From contig JAUHWJ010000150.1 of NCBI GenBank assembly GCA_030424705.1, positions 1 to 5,784 on the forward strand: a DNA stretch of 5,784 bases. The letters run 5' to 3'. Source of the DNA: Alphaproteobacteria bacterium (GTDB lineage: Bacteria; Pseudomonadota; Alphaproteobacteria; Rhodobacterales; Rhodobacteraceae). The position numbers and the translations under genes were made by a program. Below the pieces are notes generated by a model. The model was not told where the DNA came from. It did no database searches and saw nothing but the letters and a program-made list of their open reading frames with translations. Below are positions 1-5,275 of the stretch, in pieces (position 1 is the first letter of the stretch; each line of letters opens with the position of its first letter).

Positions 1-399
1 AAGCCGGTGATCCGCGCCTCGATCATCGCGCTCGCGCTCGTCTCCTGCGCCACCGTCGCGACGGGGCGGGACGAGGTCTTTTTCGTGCGGCTGGAGGAAG
101 GCTCCTCGTTGCCCAGCCTCGTCTTCTATATCTGCGGCGCGGTGATCGGAGCCGCGGGCGGGATGCTTCAGGCCTCTTCGCGCACGATGCTGACGCTGCA
201 GGCCGATGCGGAACGGATGGGCGAGGCGTTCGGCCTCTATGCGCTCGCCGGAAAGGCGACGAGCTTTCTCGCGCCGTTCCTCATCGCCGTGGCGACCGGG
301 CTCTCGGACAGCCAGCGCGTCGGCGTGACGCCCGTGATCCTGCTCTTTCTCGCCGGGCTCCTGCTGATGCGCCGCGTCAGCGCAGACGGCCGGACGTGA
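1..399 (+). CDS. MFS transporter, UMF1/Atg22-like, C-terminal part (5' truncated by window)
   Basis: This is the last 132 residues of an inner-membrane transporter. The frame is open from base 1 and ends at TGA 397-399. The true start lies upstream of the window, and the GTG at 7 is an internal codon. Hydrophobic segments near visible residues 5-22, 38-56, 84-101 and 108-124 look like the last helices of a major-facilitator protein. The stretch with GGMLQASSRTML followed by EAFGLYALAGKATSFLAP resembles the conserved GG-Q-SR ... FGLY-SGK-F-GP pattern of the UMF1 (Atg22-like) MFS family, and SQRVGV before the last helix fits too. The family was named after vacuolar amino-acid effluxers, but the substrate of the bacterial members is uncertain and cannot be read here. 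The downstream ABC gene lies in the same frame, separated by the TGA and about 60 bases. Confidence 0.8.
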   Translation, partial: KPVIRASIIALALVSCATVATGRDEVFFVRLEEGSSLPSLVFYICGAVIGAAGGMLQASSRTMLTLQADAERMGEAFGLYALAGKATSFLAPFLIAVATGLSDSQRVGVTPVILLFLAGLLLMRRVSADGRT

Positions 400-428
400 T
401 TGCAGGGGCGGCGGGGGCTTGCTAGATA
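400..428 (+). promoter_or_regulatory. Possible weak sigma-70-type promoter before the ABC ATPase gene
   Basis: TTGCAG at 400-405 (three of six matches to TTGACA) and TAGATA at 423-428 (imperfect -10) are 17 bases apart, the usual spacing. The site lies between the MFS stop and the ribosome-binding site at 450-454. The match is poor and the region short, so readthrough from the MFS gene is an equally good explanation. Confidence 0.28.
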
Positions 429-449
429 TCCGATAGAAACGGTCGGATT

Positions 450-454
450 GGAGG
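450..454 (+). promoter_or_regulatory. Ribosome-binding site deciding the TTG start of the ABC ATPase
   Basis: GGAGG is followed by a five-base spacer and TTG at 460-462. No other in-frame start candidate between 400 and the conserved N-terminal strand has a comparable Shine-Dalgarno sequence. The TTG at 448-450 overlaps the motif itself, so it cannot use it. Confidence 0.65.
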
Positions 455-459
455 CGGAT

Positions 460-1593
460 TTGGCGGCGCCGGCGCGGCTTGCCCTTGAGAATATCGCGCG
501 CGTCTTCGACGGGCGGCGCGTGATCGACGATCTCAGCCTCGAGATTGTCGAGGGGGAGGTGCTGTGCCTCCTCGGGCCATCCGGCTGCGGCAAGACGACG
601 ACGCTCCGGATCGCGGCGGGCGTGGAGCGGCAAAGCGCGGGGCGCGTGCTGCTCGACGGGAACGTCGTCTCCGACGACGCCGTCCACGAACCGCCGGAGC
701 GGCGCTCCGTCGGGCTCATGTTTCAGGATTTCGCGCTCTTTCCTCATCTCGACATCGCCGCCAACGTCGCGTTCGGGCTCAAGGGCGCGAAGGCGGAGCG
801 GTTGCGGCTGTCGGAGGAATATCTCGAGCGCGTCGGGCTCTCCGGCTTCGGTTCGAAATTTCCGCACATGCTTTCGGGCGGGGAGCAGCAGCGCGTCGCA
901 CTCGCCCGGGCGCTCGCGCCGAAGCCGCGCGTGATGCTGATGGACGAGCCTTTCTCCGGCCTCGACAACCGGCTCAGGGATGCGGTGCGCGACCAGGCGC
1001 TTGGCCTCCTGAAGGCGGAAGGCGCGGCGGTTCTCCTCGTCACGCACGACCCCGAGGAGGCGATGCGGATGGCCGACCGGATCGCGCTGATGCGCCACGG
1101 GCGGATCGTGCAGGCGGGCGCGCCCTACAACGTCTACAACCGGCCTGTGGACCGGGAGGCGGCGATGTTCCTTTCCGACGTCAACGTGATCCACGGCGTC
1201 GTCGCCAACAGGCAGACGGACACGCCCTTCGGCCTCTTCCTCACGCCGAAACTGGTGGACGGCGCGGATGTCGAAATCATCATCCGGCCCGAGCATCTGA
1301 AGGTCGATCTCGCGGCTGACGGCCAGCCTGCCGCGAACGCGCGGACCGGAGTCCCGGCGGCAGGCATGGTCGAGCGGGTCCGCTTTGTGGGCTCTGAGAG
1401 CCTGATCGAGGTCCGCATGGACCATGACGGCGCGCGGCTTGTCGCCACGGTTCCGGGCGCATTCCTGCCGCCGGCCGGCGCCCGCGTCTGGCTCTCGCTC
1501 CGGCGCGATCACTGCCATCTTTTCCCCTGCCTTACGCAGAGCCGGGTTTCGGACCCTTATGTCTCGGAAGCGGCGCGAACCGCCGCAGAGTGA
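460..1593 (+). CDS. ABC transporter ATP-binding protein, FbpC/PotA-like (importer ATPase)
   Basis: This is the cytoplasmic nucleotide-binding subunit of an ABC importer, 377 residues from the TTG at 460, a normal length for the class. Visible motifs, counted from that start: Walker A GPSGCGKTT (39-47), Q-loop glutamine in MFQD (89), signature LSGGEQQR (138-145), Walker B VMLMDEP with D162 and E163, and the H-switch histidine in THDPEEAM (196). All catalytic positions are intact. After about residue 240 a TOBE-like regulatory domain follows (IIIRPEHL, then a strand-rich end), as in ferric-iron, polyamine, sulfate and molybdate importers. The NVYNRP ... DVNVI region is closest in feel to FbpC-type ferric-iron ATPases, but the substrate is inference. 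No permease or binding-protein gene accompanies it in the window, so it may serve permeases encoded elsewhere. An open frame back to 400 permits a longer form, but those 20 residues look non-coding. Confidence 0.88.
   Translation: MAAPARLALENIARVFDGRRVIDDLSLEIVEGEVLCLLGPSGCGKTTTLRIAAGVERQSAGRVLLDGNVVSDDAVHEPPERRSVGLMFQDFALFPHLDIAANVAFGLKGAKAERLRLSEEYLERVGLSGFGSKFPHMLSGGEQQRVALARALAPKPRVMLMDEPFSGLDNRLRDAVRDQALGLLKAEGAAVLLVTHDPEEAMRMADRIALMRHGRIVQAGAPYNVYNRPVDREAAMFLSDVNVIHGVVANRQTDTPFGLFLTPKLVDGADVEIIIRPEHLKVDLAADGQPAANARTGVPAAGMVERVRFVGSESLIEVRMDHDGARLVATVPGAFLPPAGARVWLSLRRDHCHLFPCLTQSRVSDPYVSEAARTAAE
1570..1586 (+). other. GC-rich stem-loop at the 3' end of the ABC ATPase gene
   Basis: GCGGCG (1570-1575) and CGCCGC (1581-1586) pair perfectly around the five-base loop CGAAC, just before the TGA at 1591. 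No T-run follows directly, so it is not a classical intrinsic terminator. It could slow polymerase or protect a 3' end, or be a by-product of alanine and arginine codons (the end reads AARTAA). Confidence 0.35.
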
Positions 1594-1623
1594 CGGCCTG
1601 CGAAAAAACCGCTTGCGCCGGGC

Positions 1624-1652
1624 TTTCCGACGGGCCGCCGATCCCATATTAA
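1624..1652 (+). promoter_or_regulatory. Candidate promoter of the tat operon
   Basis: The 108-base gap before tatA contains one conspicuously AT-rich patch, CCATATTAAG (1644-1653), in otherwise GC-rich DNA. TATTAA at 1647-1652 could be a -10 element, with TTTCCG (1624-1629) as a weak -35 at a 17-base spacing. Transcription would then start near 1659, leaving a leader of about 40 bases that begins with the hairpin at 1662-1682. The -35 match is poor, so this rests mainly on position and on the isolated AT-rich -10. Confidence 0.4.
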
Positions 1653-1661
1653 GGGGGTGAA

Positions 1662-1682
1662 GCGCGCGGCCCGTCCGCGCGC
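1662..1682 (+). other. Perfect 8-bp inverted repeat (stem-loop) in the tatA leader
   Basis: GCGCGCGG (1662-1669) and CCGCGCGC (1675-1682) are exact reverse complements separated by CCCGT. The stem is all G-C and should be very stable. It ends eight bases before the tatA Shine-Dalgarno sequence (1691) and lies downstream of the AT-rich -10 candidate, so it would sit at or near the 5' end of the tat mRNA. A 5'-stabilising hairpin or an initiation-tuning structure is plausible. It has no T-run and so is not an intrinsic terminator. Confidence 0.55.
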
Positions 1683-1690
1683 CAGCGATA

Positions 1691-1695
1691 GGGAG
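1691..1695 (+). promoter_or_regulatory. Ribosome-binding site of tatA
   Basis: GGGAG is followed by six bases and ATG at 1702. This selects the ATG over the in-frame GTG at 1657, which lacks a suitable site and would add 15 charged residues ahead of the membrane helix. Confidence 0.7.
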
Positions 1696-1701
1696 AACGT
1701 C

Positions 1702-1911
1702 ATGGTTCCCGGTTGGGTACAAATCGCGGTCGTCGTGCTTCTCGCCGTCCTGCTCTTCGGCGGGCGCGGCAAGATCTCTTCGATCATGGGCGATTTCGCG
1801 AAGGGCATCAAATCCTTCAAGCGCGGCATGAAGGACGAGGATGAAGCCAAGGCTGTGGAGCGCTCGGCGGAAGAGCCGATCGATGTGACGCCGAAGAAAG
1901 AGAACGTCTGA
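1702..1911 (+). CDS. tatA: Sec-independent (twin-arginine) translocase subunit TatA
   Basis: TatA is the small membrane protein that oligomerises at TatBC to let folded twin-arginine substrates cross the inner membrane. From the ATG at 1702 the product has 69 residues, short but normal. It has the family's plan: a polar Q7 at the start of a single membrane helix (about 5-19), the FG hinge (F19-G20), an amphipathic helix with [15 protein letters not shown] (about 29-43), and a charged, disordered tail rich in E and K. GRGKI in place of the gammaproteobacterial GTKKL is common in alphaproteobacteria. The hinge reads FGGRGKI, apparently one glycine more than the FGRGKI I would expect. It is first of the tat cluster, with tatB starting 29 bases downstream. 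Confusion with TatE is possible in principle but unlikely next to tatBC. Confidence 0.94.
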   Translation: MVPGWVQIAVVVLLAVLLFGGRGKISSIMGDFAKGIKSFKRGMKDEDEAKAVERSAEEPIDVTPKKENV

Positions 1912-1940
1912 GCGCGGCGCGTTTCGGCTGAGGCCAGGCG

Positions 1941-2426
1941 ATGTTCGACATCGGCTTCATGGAGCTTCTGGTGATCGGCGCGCTCGCGCTGATCGTCGTC
2001 GGCCCAAAGGAACTGCCCGGCCTTCTTCGGACGGTGGGGCAGTATGCAGGGAAGGCGCGCGCCATGGCGCGCGATTTCCAGCGGACGATGGAGGATGCGG
2101 CGCGCGAGGCGGACCTCGGGGATGTCGCTGACGCCGTGAAGAAGGGCGGGAAGCTCAACAAGTTGCCCTTCGACAACCAGGTCGTGAACAGCATCAAGGA
2201 CTTCGAGCGAACGGTTAGGACCGAGGTGAACGATGCGGCCCGCGCGGGGCACGCGGCGACCGCCCCTGCCGCGCCGAAGCCCGTCGCGCCGGCCGCCGCC
2301 ACCGCGGCACAGGCGGCGACTACGGCGCCGACAGCTGCGGCGCAGCCCGCGGCCGCGCCGACCGTTACGCCGGCCCCTGCTCCCGCGGCGACGCCGGAGA
2401 CCGCCGATACGACGAAATCCGGCTGA
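1941..2426 (+). CDS. tatB: Twin-arginine translocase subunit TatB
   Basis: TatB forms the twin-arginine signal receptor with TatC in the inner membrane. The 161-residue product starts MFDIGFMELL, with the diagnostic glutamate at position 8, then one membrane helix (about 7-20), the GP hinge (G21-P22) and ELPGLLRTVGQ. An amphipathic, charged helical region runs to about residue 100. From about 105 to the end the chain is alanine-, proline- and threonine-rich, a flexible cytoplasmic tail variable among alphaproteobacterial TatB proteins. GAGG at 1930-1933, seven bases before the ATG, serves as ribosome-binding site. tatC begins three bases after the stop, so the two are very probably co-translated. 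Confidence 0.95.
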   Translation: MFDIGFMELLVIGALALIVVGPKELPGLLRTVGQYAGKARAMARDFQRTMEDAAREADLGDVADAVKKGGKLNKLPFDNQVVNSIKDFERTVRTEVNDAARAGHAATAPAAPKPVAPAAATAAQAATTAPTAAAQPAAAPTVTPAPAPAATPETADTTKSG

Positions 2427-2429
2427 TCC

Positions 2430-3287
2430 ATGAAGGACGCCAACCCCGAGGATGAAATCGAGGCGAGCCGGGCGCCCCTTATCGAGCATCTGACGGAACT
2501 GCGCGACCGCCTCATCAAGGCGCTGATCGCGCTCGCGATCTGCGTGATCGTCTGCTTCTTCTTCGCGACCGAGCTTTTCGACATTCTGGCCCGCCCGTTG
2601 CGGATGGCGCTGGCGGAGCGCGGACTCGAATCGAAGCTGATCTACACGGCGCTGCAGGAGAAGTTCTTCACCGACATGCGGCTCTCGCTGTTCGGCGGGT
2701 TCTTCATCGCGTTTCCGTTCGTCTCCATGCAACTCTGGCGCTTCGTCGCGCCGGGCCTCTATCAGAACGAGAAGCAGGCGTTCTGGCCGTTCCTCGTCGC
2801 GACGCCGGTGCTGTTCTTCATGGGCGCGAGCCTCGTCTATTTCGGCGTGGCGCCGCTCGCCTTCGGCTTCTTCCTTGACTACGGCAACAACGCCGCCGGC
2901 GAGGTGGCCACCTCCACGGAGTTCCTCGGCCGGGTGCGCGAATATCTCGGCATCATGATGACGTTCATCCTCGCCTTCGGCATCTGCTTCCAGCTGCCGG
3001 TGCTGCTGACCCTTCTCGGGCGAGCGGGGATCGTGACGGCGGACGGACTGGCGAGCAAGCGGCGCTACGCCATCGTCGGCATAGCCGCGGCTGCGGCGAT
3101 CCTCACGCCGCCGGACCCGATCAGCCAGATCGGGCTCGGCGTGCCGATCTACCTTCTCTATGAGATCTCCATCCATCTCGTTCGCATGTTCGAGCGGAAG
3201 CGGGAGAAGGAGCTTCGCGAAGCGGGGCTCTGGGAGGAGGACGAGGAGGACGAAGACGACATCGAGACGGGCAAGAAGGCGACGTGA
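2430..3287 (+). CDS. tatC: Twin-arginine translocase subunit TatC
   Basis: TatC is the polytopic core of the Tat receptor and binds the twin-arginine motif. The product has 285 residues, slightly longer than the roughly 250-260 usual in the family. The N-terminal cytosolic motif PLIEHLTELRDRL (16-28) is intact, including the H-L-x-E-L-R pattern. RFVAPGLYQNEK (104-115) with E114 matches the conserved first cytosolic loop, and LTPPDPISQ (225-233) the region before the last two helices. Six hydrophobic segments can be placed at roughly 29-48, 85-108, 119-149, 172-194, 212-226 and 232-252. The extra length is a C-terminal tail with a run of acidic residues (269-278) before a basic end. No good Shine-Dalgarno sequence precedes the ATG, so initiation probably depends on coupling to tatB. 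The next gene starts inside the stop codon context. Confidence 0.97.
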   Translation: MKDANPEDEIEASRAPLIEHLTELRDRLIKALIALAICVIVCFFFATELFDILARPLRMALAERGLESKLIYTALQEKFFTDMRLSLFGGFFIAFPFVSMQLWRFVAPGLYQNEKQAFWPFLVATPVLFFMGASLVYFGVAPLAFGFFLDYGNNAAGEVATSTEFLGRVREYLGIMMTFILAFGICFQLPVLLTLLGRAGIVTADGLASKRRYAIVGIAAAAAILTPPDPISQIGLGVPIYLLYEISIHLVRMFERKREKELREAGLWEEDEEDEDDIETGKKAT

Positions 3288-4165
3288 CCGCCGAGGACGC
3301 GACCGAGGCCGCGCGCAAGCTCGCGGCGCTGGAGCGCATCGCCGCGGCGCTCGAACGGCTCGCGCCGCCGCCCGCGCCGCCGCCGGCCTTCGGCGAGGCG
3401 GACGCCTATCTCTGGCGGACGTCGCCGGACCGGCTTCAGCCAGTCCCGCGCGTCTCCCGTGTTCCGATCGGCCTGCTCGTCGGCGTCGACCGGGCGCGCG
3501 ACACGCTGCTGGACAATACGCGCCGCTTCGCCGCCGGGGCGCCGGCGAACAATGCGCTGCTCTGGGGCGCGCGGGGCATGGGCAAGTCCTCCCTTGTGAA
3601 GGCGACCCATGCCGCGGTGGCGGCGGAGGCAGGCGGCGGGCTCGCGCTGATCGAGATTCACCGGGAGGATATCCCCTCGCTCGACCGGCTGATGGGACTC
3701 CTGCGCGGGGCCAGCCACCGCTTCATCATCTTTTGCGACGATCTTTCCTTCGACAAGGACGATAGCCATTACAAGTCCTTGAAGGCCGTTCTTGACGGCG
3801 GAATCGAGGGGCGGCCGGAGAATGCGATCTTCTACGCCACCTCCAACCGGCGGCACCTGATGCCGCGGGACATGATCGAGAACGAACGCTCCTCCGCGAT
3901 CAATCCTTCGGAGGCGACGGAGGAGAAGGTTTCGCTGTCGGACCGGTTCGGGCTCTGGCTCGGTTTTCACCCCTGCGGGCAGGACGAATTCCTCGCGATC
4001 ATCCGCGGTTATTGCGACGCGCTCGGCATAGAGATCGGGGATGACCGGCTGCGGGCCGAGGCGATCGAGTGGCGGCAGACGCGCGGCGCGATCTCGGGCC
4101 GCGTCGCCTGGCAGTTCGTCACCGATCTCGCCGGGCGGATGGGGCGGGCGACCGCCTTCGAGTAA
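3284..4165 (+). CDS. DUF815-type AAA+ ATPase (P-loop ATP-binding protein of unknown role)
   Basis: This is a predicted cytoplasmic ATPase of 293 residues, no signal peptide or membrane helix. The GTG start (3284) overlaps the tatC TGA by four bases (GTGA), with AAGAAGG at 3273-3279 as a close ribosome-binding site. An N-terminal helical stretch (about 8-27, repeated ALER) is followed by a short proline-rich linker. The P-loop domain shows Walker A GARGMGKSS (95-103), Walker B FIIFCDD (147-153) followed by LSFDKDD, a sensor-1-like ATSNRRHLMP (185-194) and EEKVSLSDRFGLWLGF (213-228). The CDDLSF, TSNRRHL and SLSDRFGLW blocks are what I know from the DUF815 (PF05673) family, whose biochemical role is not established to my knowledge. 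The motifs are intact, so ATP hydrolysis is expected. It is convergent with the nlpD-like gene, 15 bases away. Alphaproteobacteria often carry this gene near nlpD/pcm and secDF, so its link to Tat may be positional only. Confidence 0.88.
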   Translation: MTAEDATEAARKLAALERIAAALERLAPPPAPPPAFGEADAYLWRTSPDRLQPVPRVSRVPIGLLVGVDRARDTLLDNTRRFAAGAPANNALLWGARGMGKSSLVKATHAAVAAEAGGGLALIEIHREDIPSLDRLMGLLRGASHRFIIFCDDLSFDKDDSHYKSLKAVLDGGIEGRPENAIFYATSNRRHLMPRDMIENERSSAINPSEATEEKVSLSDRFGLWLGFHPCGQDEFLAIIRGYCDALGIEIGDDRLRAEAIEWRQTRGAISGRVAWQFVTDLAGRMGRATAFE

Positions 4166-4168
4166 GGC
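4154..4168. other. Short inverted repeat between the convergent genes
   Basis: GCCTT (4154-4158) and AAGGC (4164-4168) pair around CGAGT and include the TAA of the ATPase gene. Five base pairs with no flanking T-run is too weak for a confident terminator. It is the only symmetric element I see in the 15-base convergent gap, and no intrinsic terminator is visible for either operon. Confidence 0.25.
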
Positions 4169-4180
4169 TCCTCCGGCGCT

Positions 4181-5272
4181 TCAGAGATAGGGCGCAGGGT
4201 CCACGCTCTCGGCGCCGCGGCGCACCTCGAAATGCAGCGACGGGCCCTGCGGCGGCGGCAAGTCGGCGACGCGGGCGATGACCTGGCCGCGCGTCACGCG
4301 GTCCCCCCGCTGCACGGTCACGCCGTCCACCCGGCCGTAAACCGTGAGAAACTCGTTCTCGTGCCGCAGGAGGACGATGGTGCCGAGGCCGCCGAGGGAG
4401 CGCGAGATGAGCGCCACCTCGCCATCCGCCGCGGCGCGCACTTCGTCTCCCGCCGACGTTGCGAAATCCACGCCGTCGTTCCTGTCCGGCCCCGGCGCGC
4501 GGGAGAAGGGGCGGGAGACCGGGGCGTCGACCGGGCGGCTGAAGGCGGCTGTCGAGGCGACGGGCGCGGGGGCCGGCGCTGGCGCCGGCGCGGGCTGGGG
4601 CGCGGCGGCGACGACGGGCGCCTCCGGGGCCGGGGCCGGGGCAGGCTGCGCCTCGGCGGGCGCCTCGCCCGGCGCGGCGAGCGGCGCGGAGGAGACTGCG
4701 CCGGGTTCGGGCGCGTTCCTCACCGCCTCCCGCGCAAGTTCTGCGGACCAGCCGCCCGCCGCAGGAGCCGGCGCCGGCGCGGCGGCCTCGGGCGAAGCGC
4801 CGGGCGCGAGCGGGGCGGATGGGGCGTATTCCGGCCAGGCCGCCGCAGTCTGCGCTTGCGGCGCGGCTGCGACGACGGTCGAGCCCTGATAGCGGTCGGC
4901 GCGGGCGGGGAGGACGAGTTCGTCCCCCTCGCGCGGCTGATACTGGGTTGAGAGGCCGTTATAGGCGGCGAGTTCCGCCGCCGAGAGGCCGACGCGGGCC
5001 GCCATCGACTCCACGCTGTCGCCGCTCCGCGCCCGGATGGTCTCGTATCCGCTGTAGTACACCACGCCGCGCGCATCGGCCTGGCCGGACGGCGCGGGCG
5101 CCGGAGCGGCTGTCGGCGCGACGTTCGACGGCGGAGCGGGCCGCGCCGTGGGCGTCGGCGCGACGGGCGTGCGGTAGACGACGGGCGCCGGCTCCCGCCG
5201 CTCCTCGACGCAGGCGACAAGGACGAGCGCGAGGGCCGGCGCGATCATGGGGGCGAGGCGAAGCCGCGTCAT
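4181..5272 (-). CDS. NlpD-like LysM/LytM (M23-fold) lipoprotein with degenerate active site
   Basis: This is a predicted outer-membrane lipoprotein of 363 residues acting on the peptidoglycan in the periplasm. The N-terminus is a lipoprotein signal with lipobox LVAC (18-21). Position +2 is valine, not aspartate, which favours outer-membrane sorting. A LysM domain (about 75-122, with SGDSVESMAARVGLSAAELAAYN) should bind glycan. A long alanine/proline-rich linker (about 133-240) leads to a C-terminal LytM domain (about 244-363). Compared with S. aureus LytM, the zinc ligand aspartate is kept (D269) and so is the last histidine (H347). The first histidine is N265, the middle catalytic one is R314 and the H of HxH is S345. 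Like E. coli NlpD it therefore should not be a working endopeptidase but an amidase activator. It starts three bases after pcm, with AAGGAG (5281-5286) inside the end of pcm. An nlpD ortholog is likely, but I leave the symbol blank because alphaproteobacteria have several LytM factors. Confidence 0.9.
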   Translation of the reverse strand: MTRLRLAPMIAPALALVLVACVEERREPAPVVYRTPVAPTPTARPAPPSNVAPTAAPAPAPSGQADARGVVYYSGYETIRARSGDSVESMAARVGLSAAELAAYNGLSTQYQPREGDELVLPARADRYQGSTVVAAAPQAQTAAAWPEYAPSAPLAPGASPEAAAPAPAPAAGGWSAELAREAVRNAPEPGAVSSAPLAAPGEAPAEAQPAPAPAPEAPVVAAAPQPAPAPAPAPAPVASTAAFSRPVDAPVSRPFSRAPGPDRNDGVDFATSAGDEVRAAADGEVALISRSLGGLGTIVLLRHENEFLTVYGRVDGVTVQRGDRVTRGQVIARVADLPPPQGPSLHFEVRRGAESVDPAPYL

Positions 5273-5275
5273 CTC

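Noticed and set aside
397..462. MFS and ABC genes as one fused gene broken by a TGA, since both lie in the same frame
   Set aside because: The MFS end matches a normal C-terminus after its last helix, and a GGAGG with a start codon precedes the ABC domain. The shared frame is coincidence.
564..1319. A 251-codon plus-strand frame overlapping the ABC ATPase in another frame
   Set aside because: It is arginine- and alanine-rich nonsense, while the ATPase frame carries every ABC motif.
1601..1613. A-run in GCGAAAAAACCGC as part of an intrinsic terminator
   Set aside because: On the plus strand the run is A, not T, and only three base pairs flank it. On the minus strand no operon ends there.
1657..1701. 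GTG at 1657 as an earlier start of tatA
   Set aside because: It would prepend 15 charged residues to a protein whose helix starts near its N-terminus, it would run through the hairpin, and the ATG at 1702 has a better ribosome-binding site.
1557..3176. A 539-codon open frame on the minus strand, antisense to tatABC
   Set aside because: It covers three unmistakable plus-strand genes, and its product is a low-complexity R/E/G-rich chain with no recognisable domain. Long antisense frames are expected in DNA with such third-position GC bias.
3158..3970. A 270-codon minus-strand frame under the ATPase gene
   Set aside because: It is antisense to an ATPase with intact motifs; the translation is arginine-rich and ends in a serine run that mirrors the acidic tatC tail.
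4572..4589. Perfect 8-bp inverted repeat with a two-base loop as a regulatory palindrome
   Set aside because: It lies in the middle of the alanine/proline codon run of the nlpD-like gene, where GCC/GGC alternation produces such symmetry by itself.
4232..4951. Plus-strand frames of 239 and 181 codons inside the nlpD-like gene
   Set aside because: They are Arg/Gly- or Ala/Gly-rich mirror images of the Ala/Pro linker codons, without a ribosome-binding site or domain.
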